The notes: generated by a model not told the origin, from the letters alone. 64,000 bases of DNA from Nucisporomicrobium flavum (GCF_016464385.1 NZ_JADMLH010000002.1:635334-699333); one strand, 5' to 3'; shown: positions 29,801 to 38,940, counted from the stretch's first letter. Made by a program: numbers and translations.

Positions 29801-30610
29801 ACGTGGGACTTCAACGCCGCGGGCTGGTGCTACGAGGCCGGTGTCCCGGACACCTGCGGCGCCCCGGACGGCTCGGCCTTCGACCGTCCGCTCACGCTCA
29901 CTCCCGGCGTACAGACCGGTGAGGGCGTCCAGGACGGCGGCCTCCTCCTCGACGGCACCCACTGGGCCACCGAGCCGAGCCCGCTCGCCGGCACGAGCAC
30001 CCGGGAGTACGGCTACTCGCAGCACAATGTCGCCGGGCAGGACGCCGAGCCGCAGCTGCAGGATGCCGCGGTCCTTCGGACGGACCAGGCGTTCACCGTG
30101 GCCGCGTGGGTACGCCTCGACGACGACACCGGCACCCAGACGATCGTCAGCCAGGACGGGCCGGGAGCGGGTTTCAGCGGCTTCGACCTGCGATACGAGT
30201 CGAGCGGCAGCAGGTACGTCTTCGCCATGCGCAACACCGCCGGCGCCACGACCCAGGCTTCCTGGGCGGCCGTGGCCGTCGATGACCCCACCCAGTGGCA
30301 CCACGTCGTCGCCGTCTTCGATCCGGGGCTGAAGCAGCTACGGCTGCACGTCGACGGTGGAGACCCGGTCGACCCGGCCGAGCCGTCCGACGCCCGGCAC
30401 GCCGTGGCTCCCGCCAACGTGGCTCTTGTGCCCTGGCAGGCAGGCGGTCCCCTGGTCGTGGGCCGCTCGGACCAGCCGGGCGGGAGCACCCACTGGTTGT
30501 CCGGGTCCATCGACAACGTCACAGCCTGGCAGGGCGCCATGACCGCCGCTGCGATCCACACGCTCTACGCCGGTGAGGCACCCCAGGTCGACACCGAGCC
30601 GGCCGCCTAG
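26843..30610 (+). CDS. Secreted double-LamG domain protein, partner of the RHS toxin
   Basis: About 1,255 residues. A signal peptide covers about residues 10-45 (RLVALSAAATMFCSSALVV). Residues ~90-500 form a large region with a DIDLIVHATDTGF-like strand and a Cys-containing jelly-roll-like section; residues ~520-720 contain Fn3/Ig-like repeats. Two LamG/concanavalin-type domains follow (about 800-965 and 1070-1245), each with the SFSVAAWLRL or AFTVAAWVRL strand and a WTHVAGVYD or WHHVVAVFD strand. Such LamG proteins typically precede RHS genes in actinomycetes and may aid secretion or surface binding. Start is ATG 26843 after a strong promoter; GTG 26873 is an alternative. The RHS gene begins 59 bases after the stop. 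Confidence 0.85.
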   Translation: MITGVVRHASVNCARNRVTLYRLVALSAAATMFCSSALVVSDPATASPAVSALDKPAGPKERSTESEAVAVAAATSSRVEVTSARSETTQVFAEPDGHLTFEATAVPHHVRRDNGEWAAVNLDLREASDGTLRPIASVADVRFSGGGTEDPLVTLVKDDHRLTIGWPGRLPEPELLGDAAKYAEVFPDVDLIVHATDTGFAHVLVVKTPQAAADSRVRQIRYDLGGDAAFQAREDGGLAAIAGDTVLAAATEAVMWDSQQRPAKQPAGGTARAQQQAVLDGADLDGSTAKAPGDAAAVAPVSVGIENEDLVLRPDAAMLAAPATAFPLYIDPAWSTGKKRWAYATNNNGNNTDVSVARVGKDPEGSRTYRSFFEFPTTFLKSKHVESAYVQMELDHSASCEETWTHMYATGSIASTPRTKWSPKLTTWLAATASRAPEGSGCDGKGDQVVNFPADVKAHPEVTNKLQSIAKNGTSTVTMGFCACNADGDYESSWDRWKKFFPSKAKLIVDYASPPGKPTKLKISGFTCPTSGYVSIGTAEPTLYAVYPDADVKDNQVISVKWEWVEVPANGSITDSTPRRTAPAGKTVPAGDGQTSNKLIGALKDHKYAVRTQAKDPKPYEISGSWSSWCFFKVDTTVPKPPELIVKASPTLPGTPATVTLNSTNKDVVKFAYGWDDTPLRTVNATGTTTKTATVSLTAPRYGGLTFYAYAIDVTQNEGNNAEVEFTVGRPSEAFARWKLETYPLVDAAKAMADANPAAKGDTPLQVEPGAADVTWAADAHLLGGTAASFDAGAGAPYGAAKAAVSLDTSKSFSVAAWLRLGDADKYRTAVSKDGTAMSVFRLQYRTDKKAWCFTLRAKDVEDAELAMACSASAVVGKWTHVAGVYDDAELKLKLYVDGVLVSDLTPPASWVSTWAGGWNATGSVVVGRATDSKYSGPLDYFRGEISDVQLFDRVLVAADLLGQRADDQNSNGVDEPGIMKPVQVGTWDFNAAGWCYEAGVPDTCGAPDGSAFDRPLTLTPGVQTGEGVQDGGLLLDGTHWATEPSPLAGTSTREYGYSQHNVAGQDAEPQLQDAAVLRTDQAFTVAAWVRLDDDTGTQTIVSQDGPGAGFSGFDLRYESSGSRYVFAMRNTAGATTQASWAAVAVDDPTQWHHVVAVFDPGLKQLRLHVDGGDPVDPAEPSDARHAVAPANVALVPWQAGGPLVVGRSDQPGGSTHWLSGSIDNVTAWQGAMTAAAIHTLYAGEAPQVDTEPAA

Positions 30611-30669
30611 TGCGACCGGTCCGCGTTTCCGCCCCGTCTTCTCGTCAGCCCGTACGGGCGGAGGTCCTT

Positions 30670-33600
30670 GTGCGTTTCTCCCGATCTCGTCGTGCCGTCA
30701 CCGCGGCGCTGGCCACCGGCATCGTGGCCGCGGTGCTCGTCAACGCGCCGGCGCCCGCCGATGCGCGGGCACCGGGCGCAGGTGCGGGGCCGGCTGCCGC
30801 GGCGGACCAGCTCAACACGGCGGGGCACACCGTCAAGGGTCTTCCGGTGGAGGCCTCGCCGTACCGCAACACACCACCGCCCGCGCCCGTGTGGCCGGCA
30901 GCGGGCACCAGGATCACCGCTGCCGGTCAGCCGAAGGCGGCGGCCAAGGACTCCGCCGCCCCCGCCCCGGCCTCCGCGGAGCTGGAGGTCGTCGACCGGG
31001 CCAAGGTCGGTGCACGGTGGCAGGACGGCCTGGTCGTCAAGGTCGTCGCGGCCCGTCCGGCCTCCGCGGCGTCGACGTCGGGAAAGCAGACGTCCGCGGC
31101 GAAAGCAGTCCGGGTCTCCCTCAGCTACGACGGCTTCCGGTACGCGCGCGGCGGCGACTGGGCGTCGCGGCTGAAGCTCTACAAGCTTCCCGCGTGCGCG
31201 GTGACGACACCCGAGGCCCTCGGCTGCGAGGCGGCTGAGGTTCCCTCGGTGAACGACACGAAGGCCGGCACGGTCAGCGCGTCCACGCGGAGCCTGTCCG
31301 CCGGGTCGTTCCTGGCGCTCGACACCGCCCCGGAGGGCCCGGACGGCGACTACAAGGCGACGTCGCTGGCGGCCTCCTCCACCTGGTCCTCCGGCGGGTC
31401 GACCGGTGACTTCTCCTGGTCGTACCCCATGCGGACGCCGCCGGCGATCGGTGGGGCCGCACCGACGGTCGGCCTCACCTACAACTCGGGCGGTGTCGAC
31501 GGGCGTACCTCGGCGACGAACAATCAGCCGTCCGTGATCGGCGAGGGTTTCGAGTACTCACCCGGCTACATCGAGCGGCAGTACCTGGCCTGTTACGACG
31601 ACAAGAAGGACTCGACCAACAAGGAGGACAGCGGCGACCGGTGCTGGCGCTCCGACAACGCGGTGCTGAACCTCGACGGTCACTCCAGTGAGCTGATCTG
31701 GGACAAGGACGACCTCTGGCGCTCCCGCAGCGACGACGGCTCGGTGATCACCAAGCTCACCGGCGCGGACAACGGTGACGACGACGGCGAGCACTGGAAG
31801 GTCACCACCACCAACGGCACCCAGTACTTCTTCGGCCGCAACAAGCTGCCCGGCCAGGCCCAGTCCACGAACTCCGCCTGGACCACCCGCGTCTACGGCA
31901 ACAAGGAGAAGGAGCCCTGCTACAACTCCGACTTCGCCAAGGCCCACTGCGACCAGGCGTGGCGGTGGAACCTCGACTATGTCGTCGACGTACGGGGCAA
32001 CACCATCTCCTACTGGTACGACAAGGACACCAACGCCTACGCGGCGAACCTCAAGAAGACCGACGTCGTTCCGTACGTTCGTGGTGGCTTCCTCAAACGC
32101 ATCGACTACGGGACCTGGGACCGCGGCGAAGCCGACCGCTCGACGACCGCCCGCGCGCAGGTGGTGTTCACGCCCGGTGACCGGTGCAAGCCGAACGAGG
32201 ACTGTTCGAAGCACACGGCAGCGAGCTGGCCCGACGTGCCCTGGGACCAGGAGTGCAAAACCGACGCCAGTACGTGTGACAACTTCTCGCCGACGTTCTG
32301 GTCCACCAAGCGCCTCGCCAAGGTGACGACCAAGATCTGGGACACGACGGTCTCTCCGGCCAGGTGGCAGGACGTCGACTCGTGGACGCTGACCCACGAC
32401 TTCCCGTCACCGCAGGACGGCACCCACGCCGGCCTGTGGCTCGCCTCGGTCGTGCACGCGGGGCTCGTCGGCGGTGAGGTGAAGCTGCCGCCGGTGACCT
32501 TCTCGCCGACCACTCTGCCCAACCGGGTTCTCACCGCGCACAACCGCACCGAGAGCTGGCAGCGACTGGGGAAGATCGTCACGGAGACGGGCGCGAAGAC
32601 CACCGTCACGTACAGCCTGCCGGACTGCACCGCGGCCGAGACCGAGGACATCAAGCCGGAGAACAACAGCCGGCTCTGCTACCCCGTCATCGGACCGAAC
32701 CCGAGCGACGCCGACGAGGGCGACATCACCGAGTGGTGGCACAAGTACCGCGTCGAGCAGGTCACACAGTCGGACGTACAGCTCGACAGCGGTCAGCAGA
32801 GCCCGATCCGCAACACCCATTACACGTACGTGGGCAAGCCGGCATGGCACTACGCCGACGACGACGGCTTCATCCGGCAGTCACGTAAGACCTGGTCGCA
32901 GTTCCGCGGGTACAAAGAGGTCGAGACCCGGGTAGGGGATCCGGGCAACCCGCAGACCCTGACCGTGACGTCCTTCATGCGTGGTATGGACGAGGACCGG
33001 CTCAACGAGGCCGGCGACAAACGCGTCGAGACGGTCGACGCGACGCTGGGCACCGAGAAGGTCTACGACGAGGACCAGTTCGCCGGCCAGGTACGCGAGC
33101 AGACCGTCTACAACGGCAGCAAGAGCAAGCCGGTCTCCAAGACGGTGAACGTCCCGTGGCGGTCGGCGGCGCACGCCACTCGGACGATCAACGGCGACAA
33201 GGCCGAAGCCCGTTTCATCAACACCAGGGTGAAGTACGCGGCCACAGCCCTGGGCGTGGACGGCAAACGCGGCTGGCGGGTGACCCGTCAGGAGTCCTGG
33301 TTCGACGACAACAACGGCACGCTGCTCAAGATGCAGGACATGGGCGACGTCGACGTCGACGGGGACGAGCAGTGCGCCACGTACTCGTACAACAACAACG
33401 TCGGCAAGAATCTGATCGGCATCAAGCAGCGTGTCGTGACCAAGGTGGTCACCTGCGACAAGGAGGTCGCGAGCACCGACGACATCCTGACCGACACGCA
33501 GTACTTCTACGACGGCGCGGCGGATTCCACGACCGACCCGAAGTACGGCTCGGTGACCCAGACCAATGAGCTGAAGAACTGGACGAAGGCCGGCGGCACC

Positions 33601-36600
33601 GAGTTCATGAGAGCCAGTGCCGCCACCTTCGACGACTTCGGACGCGCGGCCACCCAGACCGACGAACGGGGCAACAAGAGCACGCTGACGTACGAGCCGG
33701 CGAACGCTCCGGCAGCCAAGATCACGACGGTTACCGGCGCCCCGTACAACTGGAAGACCGAGGTAGGGCAGGCGCCGTACTGGGACCTGCCGACCACGAC
33801 CGTGAACCTCTCGGGCGGCACTGCCACCCAGGAATACGACCCGCTCGGACGGTTGAGCAAGGTGTGGGCGGTCGGCTGGCCGAAGGCGGACCACAAGGAC
33901 GAGCCGTCCTCGACGTTCGATTACGTCTTCTCCCCGGACCGCAGCGACTACCCGTACGTCGTGACGGCGGCGCTCAACGCGGGCGGCAAGTACACCACCA
34001 CGTACGCGATCTACGACGGCTTCCTGCGGCCGCGGCAGACGCAGGTCCGGGCGACCGACGGCAACAGGGTCGTCACCGACACGCTCTACGACGAGTACGG
34101 CAACACGGTGAAGACCTATCCGGCGCACGCCGCCGAGGGAACGCCGTCAGGCCGGCTCTGGTGGGCGCCGGAATGGAGTCTGCGCCGGGTCCAGGAAACG
34201 CTGTACGACCTCGCGGGCCGCGCGACCGACGTCATCAACTTCGCCGGCGACGGCGAGACCAACCTCGTCGAGAAATGGCGCACGCACACCGCCCACGAAG
34301 GTGATCTGACGCGGGTGACGCCGCCGAAGGGCGGCACAGCCAAGACGACGGTGGTCGACGCTCAGGGGCGTACCCGCGAACTCCGCGTGCACACCACCGC
34401 CGCGGGGGTGGACGGCGCGTACGACGCGACGACGTACACGTACAACCGCAAGAACCAGCTGACCGATGTCGTCGACGTGAAGAAGAACCGCTGGGTCACC
34501 AAGTACGACGTGCTCGGGCGGATCCGGCTGACGATCGACCCGGACAAGGGCCAGACGCAGCAGTTCCACAACGAGGTCGGCGACCTGATGTCGACCACCG
34601 ATGCCGAGAACCGCACGCTCGTCTACGACTACGACGGCCTGGGACGCCGCACGGCCGAGTACAACGGCTCCAAGGCGCCGGAGAACCTGCGCACCGAATG
34701 GAAGTACGACGTGCTGTACACGGGGCAGCCCGCCCCCGACCAGCTCACGCAGACGATCCGCTACGAGGACAAGCGGGCGTACAAGACGCAGGTCGTTTCC
34801 TTCAACGCCCGGAACCAGGCGACCGGTGTCAACTACGTGATCCCCAGCGGCGAGACCGGGCTGGGCGGCACCTATACGTACGGCTACGGTTTCTCGCCCT
34901 TCAACGGCGTACAGGAAAGCATCACGTACCCGAAGGTCGGTGACCTGCCCGCCGAGAAGGTGGTGACTGCCTTCTCCGGGGACACCGGCCTCGCGACAAA
35001 ACTGACCACCAACCTGCCCGGCGTCGACAGCTACGTGACGCTGCAGGAGTACTCGAAGTTCGGCGAGCCGACCGTGACCCAGCGCAAGGTCACCGGCGAG
35101 CAGTACGTCCAGGACACCACCGAGTACGACATCTTCACCCGCCGGACGAAGCGGACGTCCGTCAAGGCCGAAACCGCCACCGGCACGGTATGGGACCGCC
35201 GGTACGACTACGACGCGGCCGGCAACATCCTGAATCTGCTCGACGTGCCCCAGACAGGCGGCGCCGAGAAGCAGTGCTTCGGCTACGACAAGCAGCAGCG
35301 ACTGGTCTCCGCATGGACGCCGGGCACCACGGTGAGCTGCGATGTGGCCGCCGCCGCGACGGAGATGACCGGCCCGGCTCCGTACCGGACCGAATGGGTG
35401 ATCGACGAGCTCGGCAACCGCGAGACCCAGACGTCCTACCTGCCGGGAAGCACGGTCGAGACCACCTACTCCGTGCCGGCGCCCGGGGACGGCGTCGTCC
35501 AGCCGCACGCCGTCACGAAGACGACGACCCAGGCCACGGGACAGGCGGTCAAGACCTCCTCCTACGGCTACGACAAAGCCGGGAACATGATCACCCGGCC
35601 GGGCCCGACGGGCGGCGCGCAGACCCTGACCTGGGACAACGCCGGCAAGCTGACCAAGATCGTGGAGGGGGCCACCCAGGTCACCAACCTCTATGACGAC
35701 ACGGGCAACCGCTTCCTGCGCCGCGACAGTTCCGGTTCCACCGTGTACCTGCCCGGCATGGAACTCAAGCGCGCGACCGGCGCATCCAGCAACACCGCCA
35801 CCAGGTACTACACCTTCAACGGGGCGATCATCGGCTCCCGTACCGGGCCCGGCGGCCTGCAGTGGACGTACGCCGACCACCAGGGCACGCAGCTCCTGGT
35901 CATCGACGCGGCGACCCAGAAGGAGACCGTCCGCCGCCAGAGCCCGTACGGCGAACCCCGCGGAGCGGGCCAGATGTGGCCGACGCTGAAGGGCTTCGTC
36001 GGCGGTGACGTGGACCCGACCGGCCTGACCCACGTAGGCGCGCGCGAGTACGACCCGCAACTCGGCCGCTTCATCTCGGTCGACCCGCTGATGGACATGG
36101 CAGATCCGCAGCAGTGGAACGGCTACTCGTACTCCAACAACACGCCCGTGACGATGTCGGACCCGACCGGCGAGCACGGCTCGGCCGAATGCACGCCCGG
36201 CATGGTCGGCAACGGCATGGGCTGCGACGGCCACGAGAACGGCAACTCGCCGCCGCCCCCGCAGACCGACACGACGCCGGACGAGGGCACGCTGCCCAAC
36301 GGCACGACGTATGACACCGACTACGACGGCAACGGCACCGGCTCCATCAACGGCGTCGCCATCAACCTCGGCGGCAACAACGCGACGTCGGTCAAGGAGA
36401 TGGCGCTCGCGCTGGACCGCTACAAGGGCGACCACCCGCCGGCCCTGCCCGGCGTCATCGACCAGGACGACAACGACCACACGCTCAAGGGCGTCTTCTC
36501 GGCCTGGATGTCGGGCTACCTGAAGTTCCGCGGCGAGAAGGAACAGACCTTCGAGTGGTGGCAAATGGTCATGACCATCCACGAGTGGAACGGCCTGCTC

Positions 36601-37446
36601 ACGCTGGGCGGCGACGGCAACATGCACCCGGTCGGCCCGATGAGCCGCCCCGGCGACAAAGAGGGTGGTCCGTCGGGCGTCAGGATCGGGAAAGCGACCA
36701 GCTGCAAGAGTTTCTCCGCCGACACCCGGGTTCTGCTGGCCGACGGCTCGGCCAAGGCTTTGCAAGATTTGAAGCCCGGTGACGAGGTTCTGGCTACCGA
36801 CCCGACAACCGGGGAGCAGGGCGGTCGCGAGATCGAAGAGGTCTGGGCCCACGACGACGATCTGTTCGTCCTGACGGTCGACGGCGAACGCATCGTCACG
36901 ACTGAGGACCATTCCTTCTGGAACGCAACCGACGGCCGGTGGGAGCGCACGGACGAACTCGATACCCGTGACCACCTTCGGACGCCGGCCGGAACCGGCG
37001 CCGCCGTCGGTTCACTCGACCTCGATGACCACCGCTACGCCCCGGCTTACACCCTCACCGTCGCCAACCTCCACACGTACTATGTGCTGGCCGGCAACGT
37101 TCCGGTCCTCGTGCACAACGAAGGCGGCTCGGCCTGCGTCAACACGTCCATCAGCCGGCAGAAGCAAGGGCGGCATGTCCAGGGAGACCCGCTGCATGAC
37201 GGAACCGGCAAGAGCTATCTCAACAGCCAGGCGGACGCTCAGAGTGTGCTGGACGCGTATCACAGCGGTGACGCGACGGTCCTGGGGCGGACCAACAACG
37301 GACACATCGTTGTCCGCTATGGCGGTGTGACGGGCTACAACAACAATCCTGGCGCGGGTTTCGTCGATCAGCCGACGAATGTTTTCATGATCAAGGGAAC
37401 AAGGAGCCCCAGCGTTGTTCCGATCAATCCGGGCTGGACGCCTTAA
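30670..37446 (+). CDS. RHS/YD-repeat polymorphic toxin with Hint domain and C-terminal toxin
   Basis: 2,258 residues. The GTG at 30670 has GGAGG 5 bases upstream and starts a basic signal peptide (SRSRRAVTAALATGIVAAVL); the frame is open from 30610. A ~750-residue N-terminal region resembles the SpvB/TcdB-like part of such proteins. YD repeats run from about residue 980 to 1700 (YDPLGRL, YDYDGLGRR, YGYDKAGN). The RHS core (VGAREYDPQLGRFISVDPL...NGYSYSNNTPVTMSDPTG) is at about 1782-1830. An intein-like Hint domain spans 2012-2150: Cys2012 in CKSFSADTRVLLADG, TTEDHSFW, and the end VPVLVHN. The last 108 residues are the toxin-like tail, with KQGRHVQGDPLHDGTGKS and a TNVFMIKG...VVP ending that resembles the Ntox50 class of predicted RNases; this last match is tentative. 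Confidence 0.9.
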   Translation: MRFSRSRRAVTAALATGIVAAVLVNAPAPADARAPGAGAGPAAAADQLNTAGHTVKGLPVEASPYRNTPPPAPVWPAAGTRITAAGQPKAAAKDSAAPAPASAELEVVDRAKVGARWQDGLVVKVVAARPASAASTSGKQTSAAKAVRVSLSYDGFRYARGGDWASRLKLYKLPACAVTTPEALGCEAAEVPSVNDTKAGTVSASTRSLSAGSFLALDTAPEGPDGDYKATSLAASSTWSSGGSTGDFSWSYPMRTPPAIGGAAPTVGLTYNSGGVDGRTSATNNQPSVIGEGFEYSPGYIERQYLACYDDKKDSTNKEDSGDRCWRSDNAVLNLDGHSSELIWDKDDLWRSRSDDGSVITKLTGADNGDDDGEHWKVTTTNGTQYFFGRNKLPGQAQSTNSAWTTRVYGNKEKEPCYNSDFAKAHCDQAWRWNLDYVVDVRGNTISYWYDKDTNAYAANLKKTDVVPYVRGGFLKRIDYGTWDRGEADRSTTARAQVVFTPGDRCKPNEDCSKHTAASWPDVPWDQECKTDASTCDNFSPTFWSTKRLAKVTTKIWDTTVSPARWQDVDSWTLTHDFPSPQDGTHAGLWLASVVHAGLVGGEVKLPPVTFSPTTLPNRVLTAHNRTESWQRLGKIVTETGAKTTVTYSLPDCTAAETEDIKPENNSRLCYPVIGPNPSDADEGDITEWWHKYRVEQVTQSDVQLDSGQQSPIRNTHYTYVGKPAWHYADDDGFIRQSRKTWSQFRGYKEVETRVGDPGNPQTLTVTSFMRGMDEDRLNEAGDKRVETVDATLGTEKVYDEDQFAGQVREQTVYNGSKSKPVSKTVNVPWRSAAHATRTINGDKAEARFINTRVKYAATALGVDGKRGWRVTRQESWFDDNNGTLLKMQDMGDVDVDGDEQCATYSYNNNVGKNLIGIKQRVVTKVVTCDKEVASTDDILTDTQYFYDGAADSTTDPKYGSVTQTNELKNWTKAGGTEFMRASAATFDDFGRAATQTDERGNKSTLTYEPANAPAAKITTVTGAPYNWKTEVGQAPYWDLPTTTVNLSGGTATQEYDPLGRLSKVWAVGWPKADHKDEPSSTFDYVFSPDRSDYPYVVTAALNAGGKYTTTYAIYDGFLRPRQTQVRATDGNRVVTDTLYDEYGNTVKTYPAHAAEGTPSGRLWWAPEWSLRRVQETLYDLAGRATDVINFAGDGETNLVEKWRTHTAHEGDLTRVTPPKGGTAKTTVVDAQGRTRELRVHTTAAGVDGAYDATTYTYNRKNQLTDVVDVKKNRWVTKYDVLGRIRLTIDPDKGQTQQFHNEVGDLMSTTDAENRTLVYDYDGLGRRTAEYNGSKAPENLRTEWKYDVLYTGQPAPDQLTQTIRYEDKRAYKTQVVSFNARNQATGVNYVIPSGETGLGGTYTYGYGFSPFNGVQESITYPKVGDLPAEKVVTAFSGDTGLATKLTTNLPGVDSYVTLQEYSKFGEPTVTQRKVTGEQYVQDTTEYDIFTRRTKRTSVKAETATGTVWDRRYDYDAAGNILNLLDVPQTGGAEKQCFGYDKQQRLVSAWTPGTTVSCDVAAAATEMTGPAPYRTEWVIDELGNRETQTSYLPGSTVETTYSVPAPGDGVVQPHAVTKTTTQATGQAVKTSSYGYDKAGNMITRPGPTGGAQTLTWDNAGKLTKIVEGATQVTNLYDDTGNRFLRRDSSGSTVYLPGMELKRATGASSNTATRYYTFNGAIIGSRTGPGGLQWTYADHQGTQLLVIDAATQKETVRRQSPYGEPRGAGQMWPTLKGFVGGDVDPTGLTHVGAREYDPQLGRFISVDPLMDMADPQQWNGYSYSNNTPVTMSDPTGEHGSAECTPGMVGNGMGCDGHENGNSPPPPQTDTTPDEGTLPNGTTYDTDYDGNGTGSINGVAINLGGNNATSVKEMALALDRYKGDHPPALPGVIDQDDNDHTLKGVFSAWMSGYLKFRGEKEQTFEWWQMVMTIHEWNGLLTLGGDGNMHPVGPMSRPGDKEGGPSGVRIGKATSCKSFSADTRVLLADGSAKALQDLKPGDEVLATDPTTGEQGGREIEEVWAHDDDLFVLTVDGERIVTTEDHSFWNATDGRWERTDELDTRDHLRTPAGTGAAVGSLDLDDHRYAPAYTLTVANLHTYYVLAGNVPVLVHNEGGSACVNTSISRQKQGRHVQGDPLHDGTGKSYLNSQADAQSVLDAYHSGDATVLGRTNNGHIVVRYGGVTGYNNNPGAGFVDQPTNVFMIKGTRSPSVVPINPGWTP

Positions 37447-37458
37447 GGGGTTGGGCTG

Positions 37459-37764
37459 GTGAGCTTGCTCGAAGAGGAAAACAGGCTGGTGCTCGACGTC
37501 GTGCAGGCGGCTCTGGGCCTCATATCGCCGCAGATCCGCGCTCTGTCGGTGGCGCTGGATTCCGGCCGTGTAGTCCTCTATGTCGCCGTCAGCGAACGTA
37601 ACGCCGAGGTGGACGAGGACATCGACGATCTGCTGTTCGAGCTGGAGGCCCTTCAAGATGGACCGATCGTGATCGAGTCGTCGATCTTCGTGGGCAGGCC
37701 GGACGCCCACTGGCCAGGAAGCAGTGGTCGTCGTGTCTATCTGGCGAAGGAGGCCGACAGCTGA
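37459..37764 (+). CDS. Small acidic protein, probable cognate immunity protein
   Basis: A 101-residue, strongly acidic cytoplasmic protein with no signal peptide. GTG at 37459 follows the RHS stop by 12 bases with AAGGGG as ribosome binding site, so it is in the same operon. No known immunity family was recognised; predicted structure from pattern is a long N-terminal helix, two strands, a helix with EVDEDIDDLLFELEALQ and a final strand. In polymorphic toxin loci the gene directly after the toxin nearly always encodes its immunity partner, and acidic charge suits binding to a basic nuclease. The role is inferred from position and composition only. Confidence 0.7.
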   Translation: MSLLEEENRLVLDVVQAALGLISPQIRALSVALDSGRVVLYVAVSERNAEVDEDIDDLLFELEALQDGPIVIESSIFVGRPDAHWPGSSGRRVYLAKEADS

Positions 37765-37841
37765 GAACTGGACCTCGGAAATCTTCAGCCGCGTGATCGA
37801 AACTTGTGGATAACGCGATGCCGTAGAGGAGATGCAAGGCC

Positions 37842-38360
37842 GTGTCATGGCTTAGTGCCGAAGCGGAAGCGGTCGGCGGAACGCATGTTTTGAGCACGCT
37901 TCGCCGACATGACCTGACACCTGAACTGGATGCGGTGGTGAAGCAGGGCTGGCGCGTCGTCGGCGGAGCTGTGTTGTTGTCGGCCTGGTACGACAGCTAC
38001 CACGGCGACAGGTCGACGTTTCCTCATGTCATGGACCACGAGGTGGCCGTCAACGGCCGTGGAATACCTGACCTGGACCTGACTGAGGCTCAACGTGAAC
38101 GGGTTCCTGCGCTGTTGCGGCGGGGAATTGCTTTCAGTTGGAGCGCCCTCCATGTGCAGCATCAGCAATTACCTGACGTTGAGATGTCTGCCTATGTCTC
38201 GGTGTCCCCGGCGCTCTTCGATGCCGACTATTTCACGGGGAATGTAACCTTCTGCGCCGTGCGTCATGGCGAAAGATCGTACATTGCTCGAGAATTTCTC
38301 AAGGACGAGATCGTGGTCGCCATCTTCACCAGAGACTGCGTACTCGATCTTGGCCGGTGA
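37842..38360 (+). CDS. Hypothetical protein downstream of toxin locus
   Basis: A 172-residue soluble protein without recognised domain. GTG at 37842 with GAGGAG about 10 bases upstream. The sequence has a helical N-terminus and several strands (VEMSAYVSVSPALFDADYFTGNVTFCAVRHGERSYIAREF). It lies 77 bases after the acidic immunity candidate on the same strand. It could be a second immunity protein or a part of an older toxin-immunity cassette; the local base composition is less GC-rich than in the flanking housekeeping genes. Confidence 0.55.
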   Translation: MSWLSAEAEAVGGTHVLSTLRRHDLTPELDAVVKQGWRVVGGAVLLSAWYDSYHGDRSTFPHVMDHEVAVNGRGIPDLDLTEAQRERVPALLRRGIAFSWSALHVQHQQLPDVEMSAYVSVSPALFDADYFTGNVTFCAVRHGERSYIAREFLKDEIVVAIFTRDCVLDLGR

Positions 38361-38454
38361 TGACCGTCCATCGTTCCCCGTGCTGCTGGGGGTCCCGGTG
38401 CAGACCTCTCCGTAGTCGACGTTCTGGTGTTCGAGCTGGAGGCGGTAGCTTCTG

Positions 38455-38931
38455 ATGAAGCTGGTACGAGTGTCCTCGGCGGATGGCCCCTGGCCTTCTC
38501 AGCTGCTGGATCCTCAGCCGTACTTGGACAAGCTTCCCGAGTTGGAAGCCGGCCTCCCGGAAGGTGCCCGGTCGTTCGCGACCGACGTCGATCATTACGA
38601 CTTCGCGAGTGCCAGATGCGTCAAGGACCTGCGGTTCGCCGGCATCTCCCTCGGCGAAGCCGGGCACGGTCGATTGACGGCTGAGCTCCGATTCGCCCCC
38701 AACACGTTCAAGCACCACGCCGGTCTGGTTCTCACCTACGACGATGTCGTCGGGCTCGACCTCGACGCCGGGCCCGCCGGGGGACCACGCATCTGGCCGG
38801 ACACGCCTAGGCTGGGCGACGTTCAGCTCGACGAGGTAATGCCGCACGTGCATGGGTGCACCCACGAGATCAAGCTCACGGGTGGCTCGATACTGGTCAC
38901 GGCGGGCGACCTTCACGCGGAATGGGGATAG
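38455..38931 (+). CDS. Hypothetical protein downstream of toxin locus
   Basis: A 158-residue soluble protein starting at ATG 38455, with GGAGG about 10 bases upstream. Features: an N-terminal MKLVRVSSADGPWPSQLL, and a beta-rich second half (FKHHAGLVLTYDDVVGLDLD, LTGGSILVTAGDLHAEWG). No family recognised. Position in the same run as two other small unrecognised genes suggests a spare immunity gene, but nothing in the sequence proves that. The next gene begins 9 bases after its stop. Confidence 0.55.
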   Translation: MKLVRVSSADGPWPSQLLDPQPYLDKLPELEAGLPEGARSFATDVDHYDFASARCVKDLRFAGISLGEAGHGRLTAELRFAPNTFKHHAGLVLTYDDVVGLDLDAGPAGGPRIWPDTPRLGDVQLDEVMPHVHGCTHEIKLTGGSILVTAGDLHAEWG

Positions 38932-38940
38932 ACAACCGAC

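Noticed and set aside
31558..36975. Very long minus-strand open frames opposite the RHS gene
   Set aside because: They read as low-complexity Val/Arg/Gly proteins with no family, the usual shadow of a GC-rich gene in another frame.
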